From NCBI GenBank assembly GCA_003233535.1, contig QIMA01000080.1, positions 1 through 5,272 of the forward strand: 5,272 nt of DNA, written 5' to 3'. The translations under genes were made by a program, and so were the position numbers. Each line of letters opens with the position of its first letter. The stretch's first letter is position 1. Source of the DNA: Rhodanobacteraceae bacterium. GTDB lineage: Bacteria > Pseudomonadota > Gammaproteobacteria > Xanthomonadales > SZUA-5. This document shows, piece by piece, positions 1 to 5,272 of the stretch. The notes under the pieces are model-generated. The model worked only from the letters and a program-made list of their open reading frames with translations. It ran no database searches and had not been told where the DNA came from.

Positions 1-140
1 ATTGGGTTGGCCTGTTGCGTGGCGGCAGCCGCCGGTTCCGCTGCAGCAGGAGCCGCGGTTTGTTGTGGCGTTTCTTGGCAGCCAAACAGGCTCAGGCTCA
101 GGGCGATAACGGCAGCAAGCGGCAGTTTAGTTAGTTTCAT
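1..140 (-). CDS. Lipoprotein, N-terminal part only (runs off window)
   Basis: Reading the minus strand from the ATG at 140-138 gives 46 codons that remain open to the window edge. The protein starts MKLTKLPLAAVIALSLSLFGC, a classic type II signal peptide: two lysines, a hydrophobic stretch (about residues 6-19) and a lipobox L-F-G-C with the lipidated cysteine at residue 21. Residue 22 is Gln, not Asp, so by the usual Lol sorting rule it would go to the outer membrane. After the cysteine comes a low-complexity linker rich in Ala, Pro, Gln and Thr (residues 24-46), the kind of tether placed before a folded periplasmic domain. That domain lies outside the window, so the function is unknown; lipoprotein peptidases and peptidyl-prolyl isomerases often begin like this, but nothing here decides. 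There is no strong Shine-Dalgarno sequence before the ATG. The gene is divergent from the permease and shares its 200-bp upstream region. Confidence 0.8.
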   Translation of the reverse strand, partial: MKLTKLPLAAVIALSLSLFGCQETPQQTAAPAAAEPAAAATQQANP

Positions 141-304
141 CGGATAGGCGGATCGAATGAGGGAAGCACAGCGTATTTCAATCGGCGCAGGCTTGTCTGT
201 TTGCGGCGCAGCACAGGATATCGCGGGTTTGCAGATGATCAAGTCTGCCGCAATCGCCTGACCGTGGACTATCCGCGTGCTGCGGTTAGGGCAGGATCTA
301 AGGT

Positions 305-316
305 AGATTCGAATCT
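305..316. promoter_or_regulatory. Perfect 12-bp palindrome, possible operator
   Basis: AGATTCGAATCT is its own reverse complement across all 12 bases; the symmetry stops at the flanking T304/G317. It sits 12 bases before the permease Shine-Dalgarno sequence and 24 bases before the ATG, where a repressor could block transcription or where the transcript could form a small hairpin. About one 12-bp palindrome is expected by chance in 5 kb, so its place in the intergenic region is the main argument. The regulator is unknown. Confidence 0.35.
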
Positions 317-327
317 GACCCGAGTTG

Positions 328-334
328 AGGTGAG
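328..334 (+). promoter_or_regulatory. Ribosome binding site of the permease, decides its start
   Basis: AGGTGAG lies six bases before the ATG at 341, good spacing for a Shine-Dalgarno sequence (core AGGTGA, seven bases before the ATG). An in-frame TTG at 335 would add two residues but directly abuts this site, so the ATG at 341 is the better start. Confidence 0.7.
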
Positions 335-340
335 TTGCCG

Positions 341-1657
341 ATGTCTGTCCCCGAGGTCGCCGACGACCGCGAGCCGCTCAAGCGCCAGTTGTCCGTGTTC
401 GCGCTGTGGTTGCTGATGATCAACGGCATGATCGGCGCGGGTATCTTTGGCGTGCCGGCCTCAGCAGAGCGACTCGCCGGCGTTTTTAGCCCCTGGGTGT
501 TCGTGATCTGCGCGGTGATGATTGCGCCGATCGTGCTTTGTTTTGCTCAACTCGCCAGCGCGTTTCAGGGCACTGGTGGTCCGATGCTGTATGCGCGAGT
601 CGCCTTCGGGCCATTCGTTAGCTTCCAGGCCGGGTGGGCTTACTACGTCGCCCGGGTCACCTCGTTCGCGGCAAACCTGAGTTTGTTGGTGGCTTCGGTC
701 GGCTATTTCTGGCCGGCTGCGAACTCCGGAGCAGTCCGCATTGGCCTGCTGCTGGTGCTCAGCGGCGGACTGGTCTGGATCAATATAGTCGGGGCTCGCG
801 CTGCAGTCCGCTCGCTGGGTGGGTTGACGGTGGTCAAGCTACTACCGCTCATTGCGCTGGCTGGGTACGGCCTGTTCAGCCTTGATCAGACCGTGTTCGC
901 CAGCGCCACACAGTCTCCTGCCGGCGCGGAACTGGGTGCCGTGCTGCTGCTGGTAATCTACGCCTATGTAGGTTTTGAGTCCGGCGTAGTTCCGGCAGGC
1001 GAAGCTAAGAACCCGAAGCGCGACATGCCCCGAGCCTTGCTCTGGGCGTTGGCTGTTTCGGCCGTGCTCTACGCGCTGATCCAACTCGCTGCGCAGCGTA
1101 TTCTGCCTGATTTACCCAATACTGAGCGTGCTTTAGTCGCCGCAGGCGATGTCTGGTTCGGACCGGTGGGCGCCGTGCTGGTGATGGCCGGCCTAGTAGC
1201 TTCTGTGACCGGCAACCTGCTTGGCTCGATGTTCTCCACCGCACGCATGAGCTACCGATTGGGTTTGGACGGCCAATTGCCCGCTTGGTTCGGTGCGGTC
1301 AGCGAGCGATATACCACTCCCGCGAACTCGATTGCATTCTACGGTTTGTTGGCCTTCGCTCTGGCTGCCAGCGGCAGTTTCGTTTGGCTTGCAGTACTCA
1401 GCGTACTCATTCGTCTGCTGCTGTATCTGCTTTGTGTGGCCTCGATGCCGGCGGTGAAACGGCAGTCTGCTGCCGATCCCGACTTCATGCGCTTGCCCGG
1501 CGGCTGGTTGGTGCCAGGATTGGCGGTACTGGTTTGTTTAGGGTTGCTCACCCAGGTGAAGTTGAATTCGGTACTGGCGACGCTAGCTTTGCTTGCCGCC
1601 GGCAGCGTGCTTTACGCAGTCGCTAATCGCGGTGGTCGCAAAGGGGCTGCTGAGTAG
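341..1657 (+). CDS. APC-superfamily amino acid permease
   Basis: This 438-residue inner-membrane protein is predicted to carry amino acids or related amines across the cytoplasmic membrane, as a proton symporter or exchanger. About twelve hydrophobic helices can be counted, the usual number, and the length is normal for the family. Helix 1 contains the unwound substrate-binding signature G-A-G-I-F (residues 32-36, within INGMIGAGIFGVPA). Helix 6 ends in Y-V-G-F-E (209-213) and is followed by the cytoplasmic motif EAKNPKRDMPRA (221-232), close to the APC consensus E-x-K-N-P-x-R-x-x-P-x-A. The N-terminus (residues 1-16) is short, charged and cytoplasmic. Substrate specificity cannot be read from the sequence, so no gene symbol is given. 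The start is the ATG preceded by AGGTGAG. The stop TAG shares its last base with the GTG start of the propeller cyclase, so the two are almost certainly one operon. The frame is intact. Confidence 0.9.
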   Translation: MSVPEVADDREPLKRQLSVFALWLLMINGMIGAGIFGVPASAERLAGVFSPWVFVICAVMIAPIVLCFAQLASAFQGTGGPMLYARVAFGPFVSFQAGWAYYVARVTSFAANLSLLVASVGYFWPAANSGAVRIGLLLVLSGGLVWINIVGARAAVRSLGGLTVVKLLPLIALAGYGLFSLDQTVFASATQSPAGAELGAVLLLVIYAYVGFESGVVPAGEAKNPKRDMPRALLWALAVSAVLYALIQLAAQRILPDLPNTERALVAAGDVWFGPVGAVLVMAGLVASVTGNLLGSMFSTARMSYRLGLDGQLPAWFGAVSERYTTPANSIAFYGLLAFALAASGSFVWLAVLSVLIRLLLYLLCVASMPAVKRQSAADPDFMRLPGGWLVPGLAVLVCLGLLTQVKLNSVLATLALLAAGSVLYAVANRGGRKGAAE

Positions 1658-4605
1658 TGAAGCTGACGGCCCTGGCGACGCTTGCTGGTTTGTGGCTGCA
1701 AGTGGCGGCCGCGCAAGCAGTAGTCGGTGACGTTGGCAACCAGTCCAGCGCGCTGCGGCCAATTAACACCGTCACGGTGAAGACCTTCGACGTTGATGAC
1801 GGCCTGCCGCAGAACACCGTACATGCGATTGCCCGTGACGCCGATGGCTACTTGTGGGCAGCCACGTGGGAGGGCGTAGCGCGTTTCAACGGGCAGGGTT
1901 TTCGCGTCTACGATCATTCGGCACATCCGCAGATGGGACAGGGCGGAGTGCGCTCGCTGCTCGCTGCCGCTGATGGCTCATTGTGGCTAGGTCAGAGTGA
2001 GAACGGCGCCGCGCGACTGTATTCTGACCGCTGGACTACCGGATTGCGCCACCCTGATCTGGAAACCGATCAAGTGCTTGCATTAGTTGAGGACGGTGAG
2101 GGGCGAGTTTACGCCGGTACGGCCGACAATGGTGTGATCGTGGTCGATAACGGCCAGCAGCGGAGGATTGGTGAGCGCGGCCACCGGGTTTTTGCGCTAG
2201 CCATCGCTGCTAGTCAACGATTGTTGCTTGCCACGCACCGCGGCCTGGAGGTTCTGCCGCTGCCGAATGGCGAGTTGCACAATCTCGGTGGTGGCCAGGT
2301 TCGGGCAGTTATCGAAACGACAGCGGGGGAGATCCTCGCCGGCGGCGAACAGGGGCTGTTTCGATTGGTGGGAAGTGAACTGCATAGCATCGAGCTGCCA
2401 CGGGCAATGCGGCAGGTAACTATCAATGTCCTGGCGGCCGACCGTGTCGGGCGGTTGTGGGTTGGGACCCAGGCCAATGGTCTGTATCGGATCAGTTTCG
2501 ACGCTAGCGGTTTGGTCGCCGAAACGGAGCAGTTGGGTGCTGCCGAAGGCCTACCCAACCCGCGGGTCTTATCGTTGTTGATAGACGGCGACCGTAGCCT
2601 CTGGGTGGGTACCAACGGCGGCCTGACTCAGGTATTAGAGACCGCAATAGAGCGAGTCGGTATCGCCCAGGGTGTCGACAGTCCGTTCGTGCGCGTCGTA
2701 GCGGAGCGGCCGAACGGGGAAGTGGTGATCGGCACCAGCGGCGGGCTCTATCGCTATGGTGATGATGGGATGGTGACGAGGGACGCCAATCGTGATCTGG
2801 CGAACAGCAGCATCACGGCCTTTGCTGAAGACCCCTCGGGAGACCTCTGGGTAGGAACTTACGCGGCCGGTGTGCGCCGTCTACGCGACGGTAAAGTCGT
2901 GTTCCAGCTGGATCGAGATGCTGGCTTGCCGCAAGACCAAGTGCGAGTGCTGCTGGCAGAGTCCGCGTCGGTTTTGTGGGTGGGTACGTCGGAAGGACTC
3001 GCTCGTTACGCGGACGGCGAATTAACCGTGATTGATCTGTTCCCGAAGGCTAGTCCCGACTTCGTGCTCAGCTTGGCCAACGATCCGCAGGGCAATCTCT
3101 GGGTCGGCACAGCGATTGGTTTGGCCCGACTCGGGGTTGATGGTCAGGTGCAGGTGTTTGATCAGTCTCAGGACTATCCGGGCTTGGATACCTTTGATAT
3201 CCAGTTCGAAGCCGATGGCCTAGCTTGGCTGGCGACTGACGCGGGCCTGGTTCGTATGCGTGACGGGAAATTTCAGTCCATTGGACGTGCCCATGGATTG
3301 CCGAGCGACACGCTTTTTCGGGTACTAATAGAGCCCAGCGGTGAATTTTGGCTGACCTCCAATCGCGGTTTGGCGCGGGTGGAACGTGGCGCCATAGAGG
3401 CGGTCCTGGACGGTAGAGCCGATACCCTTCGGCCGCTGCTGCTCACTGCTGAGAGCGGGCTGAGCGCGACACAATGCAATGGAGGGACGCAACCGGCTGG
3501 CTGGCTGGGCAAAGACGGCAGCTTGTGGATTCCCACCTCCAATGGCGTCAGTCGTCTGTACGGCAAGGACTTTCCTCCTCCACCAAGCCCGCTTGTTCCG
3601 GTCGTGCTGGAGCAGGTCAGTGTTGACGGCATCGCTGTTGAACAACCGATTAGCCTGCGGCCGAGCAGCCGCCGAATCGAATTTGGTCTCGCGGGTTTGG
3701 TTTATAGCGATGCCGAGCGGGTGCTGTTTAGTCACTGGCTAGATGGCTATGACGACGGTTTTGGGCCGCTACAGCCGGAATCCTCAATCGGCTACACGAA
3801 CTTGCCACCCGGCGACTACGTGCTCCGAGTGAAAGCACGCGCCGATGCCTATCAGGCGGACGGGCCTGAGCTGCAAGTGCCGTTCGTGGTGCAGGCGACG
3901 CTGTGGCAAAAGCGCTGGGTACGAGTGCTGCTGCTAGCCTTGGTCGGCGCGCTAGTGCTGGGCATGTATTCGCTACGTTTGCGTGCAGTCAGACGCAATG
4001 AGCGGCGTCTGCAGGCGATGGTCGCTGAGCGGACCACCGAGTTGAGCGAACGCGCCAAGCAGCTCGATGATGCCGATCGTGAGAAGTCGCGTTTGTTGGA
4101 AGAGCTGCGCTATCAAGCTGGCCATGATTCATTGACCGATTTGCCCAACCGCAGCAGTGCTGACGCGCACTTACGCGACTGCTTTGCTGCCATGACTAGC
4201 GATGGATCGGCGCTTTGCGTTGCGCTGTTGGACGTTGATCACTTCAAGCAGATCAACGACAAGCACAGCCATCAAGCGGGTGATCGGGCGCTGTCGGCGT
4301 TGGCTGGGCGCATGCGCAGCATTGAATCGCTATGGTGCGCGCGGTTTGGCGGCGAAGAGTTCCTTCTCGTTGCGCAGTTGCCGGCAGGCCAAAGCGTGCG
4401 TCTGTTTGAGCAGCTAAGAAGCACGGTCGGCGATGGCCCCATTGCGCATTATCAGGACTCGCCGCTGAGCTTCACGGTGAGCATTGGTTGGGTCGAAGCG
4501 GTTGGTTTCGCCGATTCGACGGCGGCTTTGGCTGAAGCCGACCGTCGGCTGTATCGCGCTAAAGCAGCAGGCCGAAATCGTGTGGTGCCGGCTCCGCACG
4601 ATTAG
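1657..4605 (+). CDS. Periplasmic two-propeller sensor diguanylate cyclase (Reg_prop, Y_Y_Y, GGDEF)
   Basis: This 982-residue inner-membrane receptor should convert two GTP into cyclic di-GMP in response to a periplasmic signal. Order of parts: signal peptide 1-21 (hydrophobic core, cleavage likely after A-Q-A at 19-21); fourteen propeller blades from about 40 to 635, most with the Reg_prop pattern G-x-L-W-x-G-T-x-x-G-L-x-R (W at 67, 110, 268, 316, 398, 441, 482, 524, 565, 624), which fits two seven-bladed propellers; a Y_Y_Y domain at about 640-747 (HWLDGYDDGF, LPPGDYVLRVKA); one membrane helix 755-773; a coiled coil 780-818; GGDEF domain 823-978. The catalytic set is complete: D859 in DVDHFK, N867, D876 and GGEEF at 898-902. 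The allosteric I-site is missing (I889 and L892 in place of Arg and Asp). There is no EAL, receiver or kinase domain. The GTG start has AAGGGG at 1641-1646 and overlaps the permease stop by one base, implying translational coupling. The ligand is unknown. Confidence 0.93.
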   Translation: MKLTALATLAGLWLQVAAAQAVVGDVGNQSSALRPINTVTVKTFDVDDGLPQNTVHAIARDADGYLWAATWEGVARFNGQGFRVYDHSAHPQMGQGGVRSLLAAADGSLWLGQSENGAARLYSDRWTTGLRHPDLETDQVLALVEDGEGRVYAGTADNGVIVVDNGQQRRIGERGHRVFALAIAASQRLLLATHRGLEVLPLPNGELHNLGGGQVRAVIETTAGEILAGGEQGLFRLVGSELHSIELPRAMRQVTINVLAADRVGRLWVGTQANGLYRISFDASGLVAETEQLGAAEGLPNPRVLSLLIDGDRSLWVGTNGGLTQVLETAIERVGIAQGVDSPFVRVVAERPNGEVVIGTSGGLYRYGDDGMVTRDANRDLANSSITAFAEDPSGDLWVGTYAAGVRRLRDGKVVFQLDRDAGLPQDQVRVLLAESASVLWVGTSEGLARYADGELTVIDLFPKASPDFVLSLANDPQGNLWVGTAIGLARLGVDGQVQVFDQSQDYPGLDTFDIQFEADGLAWLATDAGLVRMRDGKFQSIGRAHGLPSDTLFRVLIEPSGEFWLTSNRGLARVERGAIEAVLDGRADTLRPLLLTAESGLSATQCNGGTQPAGWLGKDGSLWIPTSNGVSRLYGKDFPPPPSPLVPVVLEQVSVDGIAVEQPISLRPSSRRIEFGLAGLVYSDAERVLFSHWLDGYDDGFGPLQPESSIGYTNLPPGDYVLRVKARADAYQADGPELQVPFVVQATLWQKRWVRVLLLALVGALVLGMYSLRLRAVRRNERRLQAMVAERTTELSERAKQLDDADREKSRLLEELRYQAGHDSLTDLPNRSSADAHLRDCFAAMTSDGSALCVALLDVDHFKQINDKHSHQAGDRALSALAGRMRSIESLWCARFGGEEFLLVAQLPAGQSVRLFEQLRSTVGDGPIAHYQDSPLSFTVSIGWVEAVGFADSTAALAEADRRLYRAKAAGRNRVVPAPHD
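4576..4603 (+). terminator. Imperfect 28-bp hairpin over the cyclase stop, possible terminator
   Basis: The two 14-base halves match as inverted repeats at 12 of 14 positions: an outer stem AATCGTG/CACGATT of seven perfect pairs, then a T-G wobble, two G-C pairs, a T-T mismatch and a GCCGGC top. It covers the last codons and the first base of the stop codon TAG (4603-4605). No run of T follows on either strand, so it is not a standard intrinsic terminator. It may protect the mRNA 3' end, help Rho-independent release weakly, or be a chance product of the coding sequence. Confidence 0.35.
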
Positions 4606-4750
4606 CAAAGCGGAAAGAATAGGTAGGCGTCGAACGTCCTTGGCTGGCTGACGATCTTGACGTCGCGTGCGAAACGACTGGACATGTGCCCGCATGAGCT
4701 ATTGCAGCTGCACATTGCACTAACGCACAGGACCGGAGCAAACGTCGGGC
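4606..4750. other. Intergenic spacer, no gene seen
   Basis: This stretch lies between the cyclase stop and the 3' end of the minus-strand membrane-protein fragment, at about 58% GC. Short frames here are antisense shadows with no recognisable protein features. The only local symmetry is the 10-bp palindrome TGCAGCTGCA at 4703-4712, which is common by chance. No T-rich terminator for either converging gene was found. Confidence 0.6.
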
Positions 4751-4954
4751 TCACCGATAGAAGATAGCTCGGTAGCAGGTGTACATGGTGGCAAACATGA
4801 TGGGCATGACAACCAGCATTCCCAGTCCAAGGGTGAATACGGTCGCGATGGACAGTGCCATGATCAACAGCCCCAATACGATCAGCGGCATGATGTTCAG
4901 CAAGCATCCCTTGAGGCTGAGCTGAATGGCCTTGATCGGGTCGATCTCGTTCAA
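4751..4954 (-). pseudogene. C-terminal remnant of a multi-pass membrane protein (BPSS1780-like)
   Basis: The minus strand encodes NEIDPIKAIQLSLKGCLLN, then two hydrophobic helices (about residues 22-40 and 42-58) and the ending MYTCYRAIFYR. From memory this closely resembles the tail of proteobacterial BPSS1780/DUF2189-type inner-membrane proteins of about 250 residues, which have a D-P-I-x-A-x-x-L-S amphipathic helix, two last helices with a G-L-G turn and a Y-x-x-Y-R-x-I-F end. That family assignment is recall, not a search. The only possible start is a TTG at 4954 without a Shine-Dalgarno sequence, and an in-frame TAA lies three codons upstream (4963-4961). The other minus-strand frames upstream do not continue the family. 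The front two thirds are therefore missing, which points to a deletion or insertion near 4955-4963. A genuine 67-residue small membrane protein is the less likely alternative. Confidence 0.55.
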
Positions 4955-4968
4955 AACAGGTTACGTCT

Positions 4969-5154
4969 ATGTTTCGGTTGTGCTTACTGCTTATCACCCC
5001 TCTTCTAGTCGTTTTTCCGTCCTTAACTTCGGCGTCGACTCAACCCGGCGGGGGGTGTCAGATTTTTTGTGTGTGGGATGTTTCGGTGTTGCTGTTGCCG
5101 ATGACAGATTGTCTGGGTTCTTGTGCTCTGTGCTTTTGCTCCTTAGACAAATAA
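4969..5154 (+). CDS. Possible small secreted cysteine-rich peptide, or signal-peptide stub of a broken gene
   Basis: The frame encodes 61 residues. Residues 1-22 form a convincing Sec signal peptide: MFR, a core LCLLLITPLLVVF, and T-S-A before a likely cleavage site at 22/23. An AACAGG at 4955-4960 lies eight bases before the ATG. The remaining 39 residues hold six cysteines (30, 34, 48, 52, 55, 57), including two C-x3-C pairs. No family is recognised. The DNA is about 47-48% GC against about 60% in the neighbouring genes, so it may be acquired or noncoding. TGT and TGC codons arise easily in GT-rich DNA, which could explain the cysteines. A competing reading is that only residues 1-27 belong to an old gene cut off at about 5050 by an insertion. 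Confidence 0.25.
   Translation: MFRLCLLLITPLLVVFPSLTSASTQPGGGCQIFCVWDVSVLLLPMTDCLGSCALCFCSLDK
5050..5077. repeat. Candidate insertion-sequence end (single copy)
   Basis: Six G, then TGTCAG, six T and GTGTGTGGG. The complement reads CACACAAAAAATCTGACACCCCCC, similar in style to terminal inverted repeats of IS256-group elements as recalled. No partner repeat, target duplication or transposase is visible in the 195 bases that remain, so an element could only continue beyond the right edge or be a remnant. Confidence 0.15.
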
Positions 5155-5272
5155 AATCCTGTGATGATTGCGCGCGCAGCGTGCCCAAGCTCTGACCTTT
5201 CGTACACGACAGCGCCACCACGACTGAACTGTGCCTTCATTGCGATCAGGCAGCCTCAATTCACGTTGTGAC
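5155..5272. other. Unassigned right-hand end, no gene recognised
   Basis: Minus-strand frames are open here (for example from ATG 5240) but their translations lack any recognisable domain, signal peptide or family motif. The plus strand has only short frames. A GC-alternating palindrome TGCGCGCGCA lies at 5169-5178. Whatever gene or element this belongs to lies beyond the window. Confidence 0.4.

Larger units (their letters stand above)
141..340. promoter_or_regulatory. Divergent intergenic region between lipoprotein and permease genes
   Basis: This 200-bp gap separates two genes transcribed away from each other, so it should hold promoters for both. No good sigma-70 pair stands out on either strand. 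On the minus strand TTGAAA (complement of 176-181) followed after 18 bases by TTCGAT (complement of 152-157) is a weak candidate that would start transcription only a few bases before the lipoprotein ATG. On the plus strand only poor matches were found, for example TAGATT at 304-309 without a convincing -35 box. The clearest element is the palindrome at 305-316, listed separately. A short open frame starting at 201 overlaps the permease start and looks spurious. Confidence 0.5.

Noticed and set aside
193..221. TTGTCT plus GGATAT at 17-base spacing as a permease promoter
   Set aside because: The -10 candidate matches the consensus poorly and nothing else supports it.
335..340. TTG start of the permease two codons upstream
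   Set aside because: It directly abuts the AGGTGAG site, so ribosome spacing favours the ATG at 341.
201..416. 71-codon plus-strand frame across the intergenic region and permease start
   Set aside because: It overlaps the permease in another frame, has Arg/Ser/Cys-rich composition without motifs, and its non-ATG start has no Shine-Dalgarno sequence.
4602..4997. 131-codon minus-strand frame overlapping the membrane-protein fragment
   Set aside because: It is rich in His, Arg and Cys with no recognisable domain, while the alternative frame over 4751-4954 gives clear transmembrane helices and a family-like ending.
4969..5087. Direct repeat ATGTTTCGGT at 4969-4978 and 5078-5087
   Set aside because: Ten-base repeats are expected several times by chance in 5 kb, and the flanks align only loosely.
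4955..5272. Integron gene cassette with attC site
   Set aside because: No pair of GTTRRRY and RYYYAAC core sites with a foldable arm was found; GTTACGT at 4960-4966 does not fit the consensus.

Overview
The window (about 60% GC in the coding part) looks like chromosomal DNA of a Gram-negative proteobacterium. Three things suggest this: a lipoprotein signal peptide of outer-membrane type, a periplasmic propeller fused to an inner-membrane diguanylate cyclase, and general codon use. The combination is typical of Gammaproteobacteria of the Xanthomonadales/Lysobacterales type. That placement is an inference from protein style, not from a marker gene.

Layout. Positions 1-140 (minus strand) hold the first 46 codons of a lipoprotein gene that runs off the left edge. 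A 200-bp divergent intergenic region follows. It carries a perfect 12-bp palindrome (305-316) and a good Shine-Dalgarno sequence. Two plus-strand genes then form a tight pair: a 12-helix APC-superfamily amino acid permease (341-1657) and, overlapping its stop by one base, a 982-residue sensor diguanylate cyclase (1657-4605). The second protein has a signal peptide, fourteen Reg_prop-type propeller blades, a Y_Y_Y domain, one membrane helix, a coiled coil and a GGDEF domain with a GGEEF signature. A 28-bp imperfect palindrome covers its last codons and stop.

The right end (4606-5272) is different. The minus strand carries a 67-residue two-helix fragment (4751-4954) that looks like the C-terminal end of a larger multi-pass membrane protein and has lost its front part. 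The next 200 bp drop to about 47-48% GC. They contain a possible small secreted cysteine-rich ORF on the plus strand (4969-5154) and a G-run/T-run sequence (5050-5077) that may be the end of an insertion sequence. This part looks like a junction between old insertions or deletions rather than a normal gene block. No tRNA, rRNA, CRISPR array or complete mobile element was seen.

How the genes may work together: translational coupling of the permease to the propeller cyclase suggests one regulatory unit, in which a periplasmic signal is sensed by the double propeller and turned into cyclic di-GMP. The signal could be an amino acid or peptide related to what the permease moves, but nothing in the sequence identifies the ligand.
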